Shown in pieces: positions 21,942-32,536 of a stretch of DNA of 64,000 nt. The notes beneath the pieces are model-generated. The model was given only the letters and a program-made list of their open reading frames with translations. It was not told the DNA's origin and did no database searches. A program made the translations under genes and the position numbers. Numbering within the stretch: position 1 is the stretch's first letter; each line of letters opens with the position of its first letter. The stretch is from Rhizoclosmatium globosum (Eukaryota > Chytridiomycota > Chytridiomycetes > Chytridiales > Chytriomycetaceae): contig MCGO01000118.1 of assembly GCA_002104985.1 (NCBI GenBank), positions 61,930 through 125,929 of the forward strand, written 5' to 3'.

Positions 21942-22349
21942 TCATTGAGCATCATGCTCACGCTTAAAAATAAACTCCCCAGCAGGGTTTGGTACTACGA
22001 CTGGACTAATAGCGACACCTCCGCCAATTGGATCCTTGATTGGTGGAGGAATGTAGTACGGGTCACGTTTCTCGTCTTCACGCTTAAAAATGAATTCCCC
22101 AGCAGGGTTAGGAACTACAACTGGACTGATAGCGACGCCTCCGCCAATTGGATCCTTGATTGGTGGAGGAATGTAGTACGGGTCACGTTTCGCATCTTCA
22201 CGCTTGAAAATAAACTCCCCAGCAGGGTTAGGAACTACAACTGGACTAATAGCGACACCTCCGCCAATTGGATCCTTGATTGGTGGTGGAATGTACAACG
22301 GAAGGGCTTGAGCACACGAGATTAAGGCAACGATGAGCGAGACTTGCAT
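21942..22349 (-). CDS. Secreted repeat precursor 3: three 40-residue Kex2-type units, intact
   Basis: Intact single-exon gene of 135 residues. Residues 1-15 are a signal peptide (MQVSLIVALISCAQA). Then come three almost identical units of exactly 40 residues (120 bases). Each has (D)PYYIPPPIKDPIGGG, VAISPVVVPNPAGEFIF and Lys-Arg. Lys-Arg pairs are at 49-50, 54-55, 89-90, 94-95 and 129-130, so each junction reads KR-E-D-(A/E)-KR: two dibasic sites around an acidic tripeptide spacer. This resembles the KR-EA-EA spacer of yeast alpha-factor. Kex2-type cleavage would release two identical 33-residue peptides beginning D-P-Y-Y and ending F-I-F, plus a first variant beginning L-P-L-Y. The last unit ends KR-EHDAQ. 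Secretion and dibasic processing are inferred from architecture. I know no described family with this core. Confidence 0.8.
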   Translation of the reverse strand: MQVSLIVALISCAQALPLYIPPPIKDPIGGGVAISPVVVPNPAGEFIFKREDAKRDPYYIPPPIKDPIGGGVAISPVVVPNPAGEFIFKREDEKRDPYYIPPPIKDPIGGGVAISPVVVPNPAGEFIFKREHDAQ

Positions 22350-22566
22350 GCTAGTAGTTTAAAGTGTTTGCTGTGAGTTTTTTATGCGTAATACTGTTAC
22401 TGAATGCCTTTCTTTTTATGGGGTATGGATGTCCGATGTTTCAGTTTATATTAAGCAACCAAGATGAAAAAGCCCCGAGGTGGCTTCAGCCATTCAGCCG
22501 CCAGCCCCCAAAGAGAATAGAATATGCAATATACGCGAAAGGTGTTGAAGCATTGTTCAAGAGTGT

Positions 22567-23602
22567 TCAAAGTCCCTGTTGTTGATACAAACCCGACTGA
22601 ACACGAATATTTTCAAGAAACTGTTGATGATGATACGAGTCTGTCGGAGGCTCGACAACTGGATTTCTGAGCATAGAATTGTAGACAGAAAGTGGGGCTG
22701 ATTTGTTACCGCGTCCCAAACTTGATTTCTTGGGAGTCGTTTCCCCTGCCTTGTTTTTTGTTCCCAAGAACACGCCCTTCATCCATCCAATCAAGTCAAA
22801 CTTCCCGTTGGACTTAGCAGATTTCTTGTAGTCTCGCTGGTTCGATACATTTGACTGGGTTGCTTCCACTCGCATCATCGTATGACTCCCCACACGCATC
22901 AGATTTGACTTAGACCTAAACTCAGAAGCCCCAGCAACTCGAGCCTCACCCAACCCAACCGCCGACCGACTTTTCTTGAGATGGAGTGAGTCATAACGCG
23001 GCATAATCGACACTGGTCGTCCGTGAATCTCGTATAATCCAGCCAAGTTTTCGTATGAAGCTTTTCTCGAAATAGGACGTTCGCGGACATTGTATTCCGT
23101 GTGAATTGACTTTGCGTAGTCCTTGAGCGTGTCTTGGGCACCGAAAAGGTCCAGTTGGGAGTCAAAGGAGGGATGCGGGAATTGGTAGTTGATTGCTTCG
23201 AAGTGCGATGGGTAATGCATAAAGTGGTGCGGATAAGAGAGATCGAGCGACGATACTCTGGACACTCTTTCGTGTTCAAGGTGGTGTAGAATGGGTTGTG
23301 GTCAAGTGGGAGAACTGGGAGGTCTTTGACAGCACAAGGCTCAGTCGAATCACGAATAGCTTCATCGTACTAGTCCAAAGAGTTAATTAAGCTTAATTAT
23401 AGTAAAGAAAGAAGGAATAAAAGCGAACCAGGTCAATCAACGATCCCAAATCTTCCTTCAAACCAACAGATTTCACTCTTGGGCGAGCCATTGACGGCGT
23501 TTCAAATTCTCCGCTTTGATGCCGCGCATTTCGCCAGAATTCAACTTCGGCCGCGATGCATCGAAGTTGTTTGTCTTTTGGTTGGGTCGGTGGCGGAAAC
23601 AT
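22567..23602 (-). CDS. Unrecognised protein, about 325 residues
   Basis: Two exons, 23602-23429 and 23369-22567. The frame needs one extra base near 23280 (between FYT and LEHERVSRV), which makes 326 codons including stop. The N-terminus (MFPPPTQPKDKQ...ARPRVKSVGLKEDLGSLIDL) continues through a Tyr/Pro/His-rich stretch (DHNPFYT, LSYPHHFMHYPSHF) to a basic region with RKASYENLAGLYEIHGRP, LKKSRSAVGLG and KKSAKSNGKFDLIGWMKGV, ending SGLYQQQGL. No signal peptide or membrane segment and no recognised domain. It looks like a partly disordered, possibly phosphorylated protein. Its start lies 68 bases from the end of receptor 1 on the same strand. Confidence 0.55.
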
Positions 23603-23670
23603 CTTTTCTTTCTTTTCGTAACTCTGATTTCTTTCCTTTCCTTTATTTACATTTCACAATTGTTAAATTA

Positions 23671-24719
23671 TCAAGTCGCAGACGCGAATGATTCCTCTTC
23701 GGATTCTGGCTTTCCGTGTTTTCGTTGGCCGCAACAAAGCCGATTTGAAATTTCCCTTTTGAGATCTGGTACAAAGTATATAACAATCAAAGCAGTTATA
23801 ATTGGATCCAGCGCATTGAGTAGGTTCATAAACCCATACACCGCATAATACGAATCGGGCCGTATGCTTAAGTACTCATAAGTTGTAAATTGATTCGTCC
23901 AGGTTAAGAGAGCTATCAGTGGCGTAAATGAGACAATGAAACTTGTTGTCATAAGAATGCTATTTTTTAGAATCGTTCGCTTGACGGAGATTGAAGCAGA
24001 TTGATCCCCAGCAGTGTTCTGGAGGTACTGTCCAACTTTCTTGATTGCGTAGAAATACGTCCGTGTGTAGAGAATGATTGCCCCAATGCACGTTGTGAAA
24101 TATACAGACAGAATCAACTGACTCCAAATGAAGATCGTCAAACTCGAACCAAATGATGTCTGCAAAGCACGTGTGAATCAATCAAAACAGCACCGTTTTC
24201 AAACTCAACTGTAGCATAAGCCCACACTGTAACTGTGATTGAAGTGGTACACAGAGCCAATACAGTGCCAAAGAGCAGCCGATCCAACCAAAGTCCCCAG
24301 GATCCACACACATGAATATAACGTTCGAGAGCAAGAATCAAGTTGAGCCACAGCGAAAGTTGGATCCAGGACGCAGTGACACAGCCAATTAGTTTCAACA
24401 AGGCTTCGGTCGGGCTTTCCGAGACCAGCGAACACACACTGATCACAAGATTGAACAGGCACCAGAAGCCGCTGAGCCCAGACGAACAGCAAAGGAGAGT
24501 ATTGAGGCGGCTTGCCGAAACTGCAGATTTGGATTTGTGTACGAGCAACGCCACAAGAAGTCCATTCAAAAGGAGGCCTGCAACAAAGAGCGGAACCTCG
24601 AAGAAGTACTGAATAACGGCCAATGGATTCAGATCTGGCATATTGACAACCTGATTCAAAACACTGTGTTTGTTCGAAGCCACAAATCTTTCCAAAAAAA
24701 GTGTGAACTCGTCATCCAA
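23671..24719 (-). CDS. Seven-helix receptor 1, rhodopsin-like (class A-like) GPCR
   Basis: Two exons, 24719-24210 and 24159-23671, with an intron of 50 bases (gttgag...tttgcag), give 332 residues. Seven hydrophobic helices lie at about 37-61, 73-97, 108-133, 147-169, 177-201, 236-258 and 275-300. The end of helix 3 has L-E-R-Y (E/DRY motif, 131-134) followed by IHVCG, helix 1 has L-N-G-L-L-V-A, and helix 7 has NALDPIITALIVIYFVP, a variant of the N/DPxxY region followed by a helix-8-like DLKREI. The N-terminus is short and has no signal peptide. The tail is acidic and Ser-rich (SEEESFASAT). Such receptors signal through heterotrimeric G proteins at the plasma membrane. The ligand is unknown. 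It is a clear paralogue of receptor 2, and the nearby precursor genes make a peptide ligand worth testing. Confidence 0.75.
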
Positions 24720-24896
24720 CTCTTCTGCTCACTCAATTCGACGATAGCATGAAAATAGTGAATGGCACAGAGTGTAGAGTGGAGCAAATGATAGCAAAAT
24801 GATCCTGCACACTTTGTGTTTCCCTTTTGCATAAACTCACTTTCTCCCATCCACACATTCTCCTCCTCCATCACAACACCTGATACACGCAAAACG

Positions 24897-24970
24897 CGCT
24901 CGATACTGGGATCGAACCAGTGACCTTGAGGTTAACAGCCCCACGCTACTGCCAGCTGAGCCAACCGAGC
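24897..24970 (-). tRNA. tRNA-Asn (GTT)
   Basis: Folds fully on the minus strand. Acceptor GCTCGGT pairs with ATCGAGC (one G-T pair), followed by discriminator G. The D arm contains GCTCAGCTGGCAG. The anticodon stem TGGGG/CCTCA closes the loop CTGTTAA with anticodon GTT, and the T arm is ACTGG TTCGATC CCAGT. No intron. TTTT just downstream (24894-24891) can end RNA polymerase III transcription; boxes A and B are present in the usual arms. Confidence 0.95.
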
Positions 24971-25155
24971 ACTGAAGTTTCTCATGGAATGAACGTCATA
25001 CAAAGAAGAATTCAAGTTACAGAAGTGAACAGAACGCGGATAAGTTATCTAATGAAACAATTCAAGATTTGTAACTTGTTAAGAGATGTTATCAACGGCA
25101 GATATATTTGTTGTGAGTGTTGCCATAATTAAAAATCATCCCGCCTCCAGCAAAA

Positions 25156-26195
25156 ATGGCATCATTCACCATGAACGACATTCCAGACTTAACTGGCAAA
25201 GTTATCATCGTTACTGGCGGAACAGCCGGGCTTGGTCTTGTTTCAGTTGTGGCATTCGCGAAACATGGCGCACATGTCATTACCACTGCACGAAACGAAA
25301 AACGCGCACAAGAAGGCACTACAGCAATTTACACCGCACTCGCTGAATCGTCGGGTATATAGCCTTGGATGAAGCCCGTATCAAATTCAAGGTTAATGTC
25401 AAAATCGCCAACCAAGAAGACCTCAAGTCAGTGAACGCGTTTGCTGATTGGTTTTTGGCTCAGAACCTGAAGTTACATGTGCTGTTGTGTAATGCAGGCA
25501 TCGCTTTTCCTCCCTTCAAGCTTATTGATGATTGTGAGTGGGGTGACGGTGTTGACCATCAGAACCCTCATTCTCGTTTCACAGGAAAGCACGTTTTACG
25601 TAAATCACGTTTCACACCATTTGCTCGTCAAGCGACTTCTTCCTGTAATTCGTGCCTCTGCACCATCTCGAATTGTCTTCGTCACATCTCTGGCTCACAC
25701 TATTCCAACCAGTGTTGTATATGACCCGCAACCGACCGTGGACAATTATTATGACGCTCACAGTTATGGATGGTCCAAAGCTGCCAACATTATGGACGCG
25801 AATTACTTTCAAAGACTGGTTGGATCGGACGCCGTCTTCATTAATTCGCTTCATCCAGGATCTGTTTCCACGTCCATTGCTACCAGGGAAAGAGACGCGG
25901 CCAAAGCATCTTGGCTTTCTTGGATGATCGCGACCCTTGTGACTTATTTTGGAAGTACTCCAGAAAAGGGAGCACTTACACAAATGTGAGCAACTTTCTC
26001 AATCCCACCATTTTAACAGATGAAACCGACAGTTATCTTTCCGTGAGTACTGATATCGAAAAGCATAATATTCGTGGCAAGTACTTTGACAACTTGGTGG
26101 AGAAACCTGTTGCACCATACATTCTTGAGGAAGGGGCTGACGAAGAATTAGCCAAGTGGACTGACTCTCAAATTGACCGCATTTTAAAATCATGA
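25156..26195 (+). CDS. Short-chain dehydrogenase/reductase, retinol-dehydrogenase-like
   Basis: NAD(P)-dependent oxidoreductase of the SDR family, about 314 residues. Motifs: TGGTAGLG (cofactor-binding TGxxxGxG) in VIIVTGGTAGLGLVS, LLCNAGIA (NAG), VFVTSLAH (catalytic Ser strand), YGWSK (catalytic Tyr and Lys) and NSLHPGSVST. Exons about 25156-25533, 25585-25985 and 26033-26195, with introns of 51 and 47 bases. The reading frame breaks near 25357 (tcgggtatatag; one more base restores S-S-G-x-I-A-L-D-E-A-R) and again at the first splice junction near 25530, where two bases seem missing. The last exon restores ALTQIYLSVS...NIRGKYF as in the family. Substrate not predictable; it lies next to the acyl-CoA synthetase, tail to tail. 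Confidence 0.75.
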
Positions 26196-26234
26196 TGCCG
26201 CTACTTTATTTCTTCTGTTATGAGATCCTGACCT

Positions 26235-28556
26235 TTAATACATTCTTTCCACCTCCTTCTCGAACTTGCGAACTATATTCTTTCTGTTGAGCTTCATAGC
26301 AGCTGTAAGCATCGTGTTTTGAGGGGTCCACTCTTCATGACACAAGTGGGCGCGTGTAATGACCTCGGCTTTGACGAATCCGACTTGCTTAGCGATATTC
26401 TGCAAATCTTTGACAACGTAGTCGAGAATGTCTTGACGAGTGCAAAGATCTTGGTAATCTAAATTGTCTGTCTCAAGACCAGGAGTCTTTGCCAATTGGC
26501 CAGCAAGTGCTCGAATTTCCTTTTCCACAGGCTGAATCAAAGCAACGATATAGGATTGATCCATATCCGCGTGAATGCAAATATTCTGCACGTATTTGGA
26601 AACCTTGTAATTCGCTTCGAGCTTTTCGAGAGCGACATATTCTCCGTTTGACAACTTGATAAGGTTTTTCTTGCGATCAATAATCGTGAAGGTTCCGTTC
26701 TCGTTCAATTCAGCGATATCACCAGTCTTGAGCCAACCGTCTTCATCAAACGCTTCGGCGGTTAAATCGGGACGCTTGTAATATCCCTTGCTAACACTAA
26801 AACCACGAACATACACTTCGCCTTGTGGCTTTGGGCGGTTTGACACCTTGTATCCGAGTTCAGGACAGTCAACCAACTTTACCTCGCTTGTCTGTGATGG
26901 AGCACCCACTCCAGGCAAATGGCAAGTTTCTAACGTTTGAAGAATCGAACAACCTCCAGCTGCTCAGATACATCAGTTATTGTTATAATCCTGTAAACAA
27001 ACCTTCAGTCATTCCATAAGCTTTGAAGATCTTTCCAAGTGCAACAGCCATAAATTCGGCTGTAGAGGCAGGGACTGCTGCTCCTGCAACGCAACCCCAG
27101 CCAAAACGCCCTCCGATTGGAAGCAATACTTTCGAAAAGACAAGCATATCCAACGGCTTGCTTAGAACGCGGAGGTTGTGCTGTATGAGCCATGACTTGA
27201 TTTTGAATGAAGTCCAAAACAGAGTTTGTGATGTCCAAGATTTCAAGGCAACTTTTCCTGTAACCTTTTTTCTAATCGCTTCCCACACAGCCGGAACTCC
27301 GTTGACTGAAAACAATAGAAAATTAATGAAGTGTCGAAATAGGAAGGAGAAACTTACTGATTGTCGGCTTCAGTTCTGCAAGATCACCTTTGCAGTTCCG
27401 GACAGAGTCATCACTCAACGTTTTTGTCGAGCAGTATCCGATTGGAACTTGTCCATCTAAAGAAAAAGAATGAGGACAGTTGGACAAACAGCGTAAGTCG
27501 TACACAAAACCAACAACTCGGCAACAAATCCAAAAACGTGAGCTTGAGGCAAGAATGCAGCAAACACGTCATCATCTTTTCTGTGATGGATAACTTCCAA
27601 ATAAATAGCCGTGACTGATGCAACAATGTTTCCATGAGTCAAGGAGACCCCCTTTGGAGCACCAGTTGATCCTGACGTGTACATAATAACAGCCAAATCT
27701 TCGGACTTTGGGGGAATGCACTCATACGTGTTTGCCGCACCAAGCTCTTCAAAATCAGAGAGGGAAAGCAATCGGACACGGGATTGCAATGCATTGATGT
27801 CCTCCACACGAGCAGCGCCATTGTAAATCACAGCTTTGATGTGCGGACATTTGGGAAGCATCTTGGAAACCATTGGGAGCAATTCGGCATTCGTAAACAG
27901 AGCGTAAGATTCAGTTTCTTGAAGAGAATAGAGTAGTCCATCTTCGCCGAGTGTGGCATACGCTGTCGTGAGAGTAATTGATCGATGGAAGCACGCGAGA
28001 GCGATGAACATCCAGTCGCGGCTGAATTAAGTTTGTCAGAGCTGGTTTGATTCATGGAAACCAGTGAAACCTACCTTGTCTCTGCGTAAGTTGTGAATTT
28101 ATCCCCAGGATTAAGCCCTAATGCCTTAAGTCCACTTGCGTAGTTACGAATAATCTGGTTTGCTTCCCTCCAAGTCAACCATTCATATGGGCCCAGCTCA
28201 TAAAACTTCCAATTCTGCATTTCAGTTGACTCTGTTCCGTCGCTCCGCTTCTTGACAACCTCCTTCTGCTCTTCGATGATGTTCAGAATGCGGCGTTGGC
28301 CAAACATCTTTCGATCTGGCTGGGCTGTCGATGCTACTTGGATCATGTTGAAAATCGTGTCAACTCCGGCTTCGGGCGATGCGATTAAGCCATTGACAGC
28401 TTTCTTGTGTCTGTAGATGGCTGTGGACGTGGGAGTTTCCGTTCCTTTGAGGGCAACTGAGTGTTGGAAGCGTGGCATTTCTTTCAAGTGTTCTGCAAAA
28501 CGCTCAATATCTCCCAATAAGCATGTCCGATCTCTACAACAACCAGCCACATTCAA
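26235..28556 (-). CDS. Long-chain fatty-acid-CoA ligase
   Basis: Five exons, 28556-28075, 28021-27504, 27456-27358, 27305-27003 and 26959-26235, in frame, 708 residues from the upstream ATG. The ATG at 28478 (MPRFQHSV, 682 residues) is equally possible and fits the usual N-terminus. It activates long-chain fatty acids to acyl-CoA via an acyl-adenylate. Motifs in order: TWREANQIIRNYASGLKALG, the P-loop-like IMYTSGSTGAPKGV, FLPQAHVFGF, YGMTEAGG (across the last intron), DGWLKTGDIAE and IIDRKKNLIKLSNGEYVALE. All are typical of Faa1/Faa4/ACSL enzymes. No membrane segment is obvious. The upstream ATG is only 22 bases from the end of receptor 2 on the same strand, so its promoter must lie within that gene or be very short. 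Confidence 0.92.
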
Positions 28557-28577
28557 GAAAGATCTACTTATCTAACT

Positions 28578-29531
28578 TTATTCCAACGTTATATCAGTAT
28601 AGCTACCGTCATCGGGAGGATCGTCAAATTTCCTCCCTATCCATCCTAACAATATCCTCTTCACGTTTGGCACGAAATAGACAGCCAATAAAGCAGTCAC
28701 AAGAGGATCTAATCCCGCTAAAGCATTTACAAACACTGTCGTAATAAGACGTTTCTGCCCAGTCAAATCAGCACCAAATTGCATCAACACGATTTGAGGT
28801 ATGTAAAACACGAGAAACGATAGTGTCATAAGAACTGAATTCGACAGAATGCGGCGTGTTGTAACGCGAACATACTCATCACCACCCTCTCGACTTGCGG
28901 ATAACTTTGAGAGAACTTTGCGTGCATACCAGTACGTTTGACTGTACAATCCGAATGTTAACGCCGATGTAACAATCAACGTCGATGGAATGATGTATTT
29001 CCAGCTCATTATCCGAATTGAAACGAATTCAACCTAGTGTCGATAAAGCGGCATCGATTAGAAAGGATTTGAAAATTGCGATGGACTTACAGTTGACTGA
29101 TTCCAAATTATCAGTCCGATAAGCAAGAAACATGAAGCCAATCCAACCACAAACCAGATCCGCGACAGTCGGGGTCCAACACCACAAACATGGAAATATC
29201 TCTCCATCGCAAGCACGACATTGAACCAAAGCACGATCTCAAGCCAGACTGGATTCGAGCTCTCATTCAACCGGGAAAAGAACTCACTGTTGTAATACAG
29301 ACTGATAAGATATGTGACGACATTGAACAAAGACCAAATCATATTCAGGAACACAATAGTGGCGAGAAGGTTGTAGACTCTTGATTGCATCGACGATTTT
29401 GCCAGTACAAATGCTGCGAATGTCACAAGCGAGGAAATGAAGCCAAGGATGAAGATGGGAACAATGAGGCAGTATAAGTAATAGTAGTATGGATCCTTGT
29501 CTGGAGATTCGACGAGGAAGAGGAGCCCCAT
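28578..29531 (-). CDS. Seven-helix receptor 2, rhodopsin-like (class A-like) GPCR
   Basis: Two exons, 29531-29091 and 29033-28578, with an intron of 57 bases, give 298 residues. The helix pattern and gene structure match receptor 1, including an intron between helix 4 and helix 5. Shared signatures: LAMERYFHVCG after helix 3 (receptor 1 has LALERYIHVCG), a short cytoplasmic loop, S-x-L-M-T-x-S-F in helix 6, and NALAGLDPLVTALLAVYFVPNVKR in helix 7 (receptor 1 NALDPIITALIVIYFVPDLKR). The tail is acidic (DDPPDDGSYTDITLE). The two are paralogues separated by 3.9 kb containing a tRNA, a dehydrogenase and an acyl-CoA synthetase. Ligand unknown; G-protein coupling is inferred from the fold and the E-R-Y motif. 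Confidence 0.75.
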
Positions 29532-30779
29532 CTTGTACAGCGCAAGGCTTTCCCAATTTAGAATGAAAAAGTAAGAGCATATATTGGAAAACTATTCATT
29601 GATTCTCTTCTAAATTCCAGATATACTGTTCTTGTCCCATTGTCGTAACTCCTTTTCCCTGTTGGACATGAACTGGGAAGTTGTAAAGGTGCAGGTGAAT
29701 TTGTCTTTTCGGAAATAAAGCCAGACCTCCCTCTTCTTGAGACCAAATTTCTGAATTATAGAAGGAGGAGGCCACAGTATGCTAGAGGACTGAATGGGGT
29801 CGTCTGTCGCCTGATTGCGTTGGTTCCAACGGTTTAACTTATTTCTTCTCTTGTCTCGCTAGACAAAGCTCATACAGAGTTCGTTTATCGTGGAAGGTCA
29901 TGACATAGACGCACCAGCGGTTCAGGATCGGGTATATGGCGCAAGACCAGAAACTCGAGGATTTACCACACATATCGCCGTACTTTCTATGCATAAATTA
30001 CTTGTCGCTCTGTATTGGGACTGACCACATTTATTTGTTGAGTTTTCTCGAGTTTGTATCCGATTATTTTTTGATTGTATTTATATAGAGCTTTGTTTCT
30101 TATTTAATTTATTTGTTGCCACTCATGGACACCGAGATGCCACTTTCATTAAGCCTCTCTTTCGGCCATGTCGTCACACAGAATCATAACGCCGTCGGCG
30201 ACACACAACACTGGCGGCGACTCATGCCGTTACGATGATTACGGAAAGTGGATTTTTTCGGCTTGCCTGCCAATTCATCCACATAAATCCTGCATGAATC
30301 CTACCGGTTATCGCATAAAATGCATCGCTTCGATTCTGTGCCCGTTTCCATCCGAAAGGGGGTCCTCCGGAGGCACAAAGAATACACATAACTCTTTTAT
30401 TCCAAAAGCACTCGCATTCCAGTTCAAACAACACGGAATTCAGGGGAAATTTCATTTTACACCGATGTTGCACGAGGTGCATGATATTGATAACGACGGC
30501 GGGTGGATGATGGTGTGTTACGTCAGACACTGTGTCTCAGACCCTTTATCCCCTAATCATAAAACGGCCTAATCCTCACTCAAATCCAATTTGAAAAACG
30601 CCCTTTACATTACCAGATCCTTACTTGTGGGTGGCTGCGCACGTTCCCTGATGCCCCTTCATTGTGTCTCTCAGATCTTTTTTTCAACGTTTTGAATGAA
30701 AATTTTTGGGTGGAATGCATTCAAAGGGCCGCGTTTGGGCGATAACTGGATCTGTTCAAAAAAACCTCGCATCTCCTCA
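29532..30779. other. Long region between receptor 2 and the permease
   Basis: About 1.25 kb. It holds the receptor 2 promoter (minus strand) and a long upstream region of the permease (plus strand). A 134-codon open frame at 30168-30572 has no family resemblance, and I do not accept it as a gene. No RNA gene seen. Confidence 0.45.
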
Positions 30780-32536
30780 ATGTCCTCTGACTTTGCTGTT
30801 GCCACATCCAAGGAAGCCAATGCACCTGTGATGGAGATAGCTCCAGAGGGTCAGAAGCTTCACCGTAAGCTCCAGGCGAGACACCTCGTAAGTGATCGTG
30901 TGATCGATAACGACCTGGTTGCTGAAGTGTTATGAATAGGAAATGATTGCTATCGGAGGAACCATCGGTACTGGTCTCTTGTTGCGTTCTGGAGGTGCTA
31001 TTGCCAGATCAGGGCCAATTGGTGCTCTCCTCTGTTTTTCTCTTGTTGGACTTCAAGTGTTCGGTGTTGCCTCCTCCATTGGAGAAATGGCTACTCTTCT
31101 TCCAGTTGAAGGTGCCTTCTCTCACTTCCCTGCCCGCTTTGTTACCCCGGCATTGGGTTTTGCTGGAGGTTGGAACTACTGGCTCGTGTGTAAGCGCCAC
31201 ACTTAAAAATATTTCAGCGCATTACTAATTCCATCTGGACACAGGGGCACTTACGTTTCCGGCTGAGATGGCTGGTATTGCCGGTCTAATGAGCTTTTGG
31301 GTCCCAACTTCTACTTGCGCGTCTTGGGTCTGGTCTCTCGTCTACCTCGTTCCATTAGTTGGACTCAACTTGTTCTCAGTCACTGGTTTCGCCGAGGCTG
31401 AATTCTGCCTCTGTATTGTCAAGATCCTTGCCATTGTTCTTTTCCTCCTCATTGGTACCTTTGTTTGGTTCGGTGTGGGACAAAACACTGGTGCTCTTGG
31501 CTTCAGAAACTGGTCCCCAGCCATTGTTGGAGACAGCGACAAGCAACGTTTCTTGAACATTGGAGGATCTTTCACCACCGCTTTCTTCTCTTACGGAGGT
31601 TCTGAGCTTGTCGGTCTAACTGCCGGAGAAGCCGCAAATCCAAGAAAATCAGTGCCAAGAGCCATTAACGGTACTTTCTGGCGTATCCTTATCTTCTACA
31701 TTCTCTCCATCTTCTTGGTCGGTGTTCTTCTGGCCCCAGATTCGCCAATTTTGAAATCCAAGTCAGTCAGTCAATCTCCATTTGTGTATGCTTACTCCCA
31801 AGCTGGAATTAACTGGGGAGCTGACTTTATGAACGTTGTCATTATCGTTGCTGCTTCTTCCGCTGCCAACTCGTCTATCTACGCTTGTGCCCGAACACTA
31901 ATGAAACTTGCCTCTGAAGGATCTGCTCCACGGTTCTTTGCCAAGGTTGACAAGCGAGGTGTTCCAGTCAACTCAGTTCTCGTTGTTGCAGTTTTTGGTT
32001 TGGTCGCCGTCATCGCTGCCTACGCCTCGGGACCAGATGGGTCGTCACACGTCTTTGACTGGCTCTCTGGCGTTATTGCGTACGGAATCATGATGAACTG
32101 GATGATTATGTCTTTCACTCATTTGCGTTTCCGTGCTGGTTACATTGCTCAAGGAAGAAAAATTGAGGACCTTCCATACGTTGCACCATTCTTCCCATAC
32201 GCCGATTATGGTTCTCTCCTCATTGGAACTTGGATTACTGTCTTTATGTTCGTGTCTGCATTCTATCCCAACGGCGTTGATAATGCAACCTTCTTTAATT
32301 CACAATGGTTTTATGATAACTCATGGACTTACTTTGGAATTCCACTTGTTTTCGTTCTTTTCGTCGCCCACGGTGTTTTCAAGAGTGGCTTTGCTTTGAT
32401 CAAGTACGAAGACATGGACTTTGAAACTGGAAAGTTGGTTGAAACCCCAGAACAAAAGGCTGAAAACGATCAACTCAATGAAAAACCAAAGAACATGAAA
32501 GAGTGGGGCCAGAGACTTTGGTACAAGCTCTTCTAA
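30780..32536 (+). CDS. Amino-acid permease, yeast YAT family
   Basis: Three exons, 30780-30887, 30940-31189 and 31245-32536, give 549 residues in frame. Twelve-helix proton-coupled amino-acid permease of the plasma membrane. The family opening KLHRKLQARHLEMIAIGG followed by TIGTGLLLRSG is split by the first intron, which is where the conserved helix 1 starts. Further markers are GEMATLLPVEGAFSHFP, FAGGWNYWLVW, FFSYGGSELVGLTAGEA, NSSIYACARTLMKLASEG and a C-terminal KNMKEWGQRLWYKLF. An in-frame ATG at 30696 would add 28 residues of unlikely character, so 30780 is preferred. Codons are strongly biased to T- or C-ending forms, suggesting high expression. Substrate range unknown. Confidence 0.92.

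Noticed and set aside
21942..22320. CRISPR-like or satellite interpretation of the 120-base repeats
   Set aside because: No unique spacers, the unit is coding in one frame with conserved processing sites, and the genome is eukaryotic.
21945..22325. A repetitive plus-strand open frame (units rich in Trp and Asn) opposite precursor 3
   Set aside because: It is the antisense shadow of three 120-base coding repeats. It lacks a signal peptide, and the same repeats are explained by the minus-strand gene.
29460..29531. D-P-Y-Y in the N-terminus of receptor 2, resembling D-P-Y-Y of the precursor repeats
   Set aside because: Four residues in a Tyr-rich stretch is too little to mean more than chance.
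29870..29945. tRNA-like words (ggttca.gatcggg)
   Set aside because: No cloverleaf can be formed around them.
30168..30572. A 134-codon plus-strand open frame
   Set aside because: No family resemblance, no membrane or signal features. It lies in the long upstream region of the permease.
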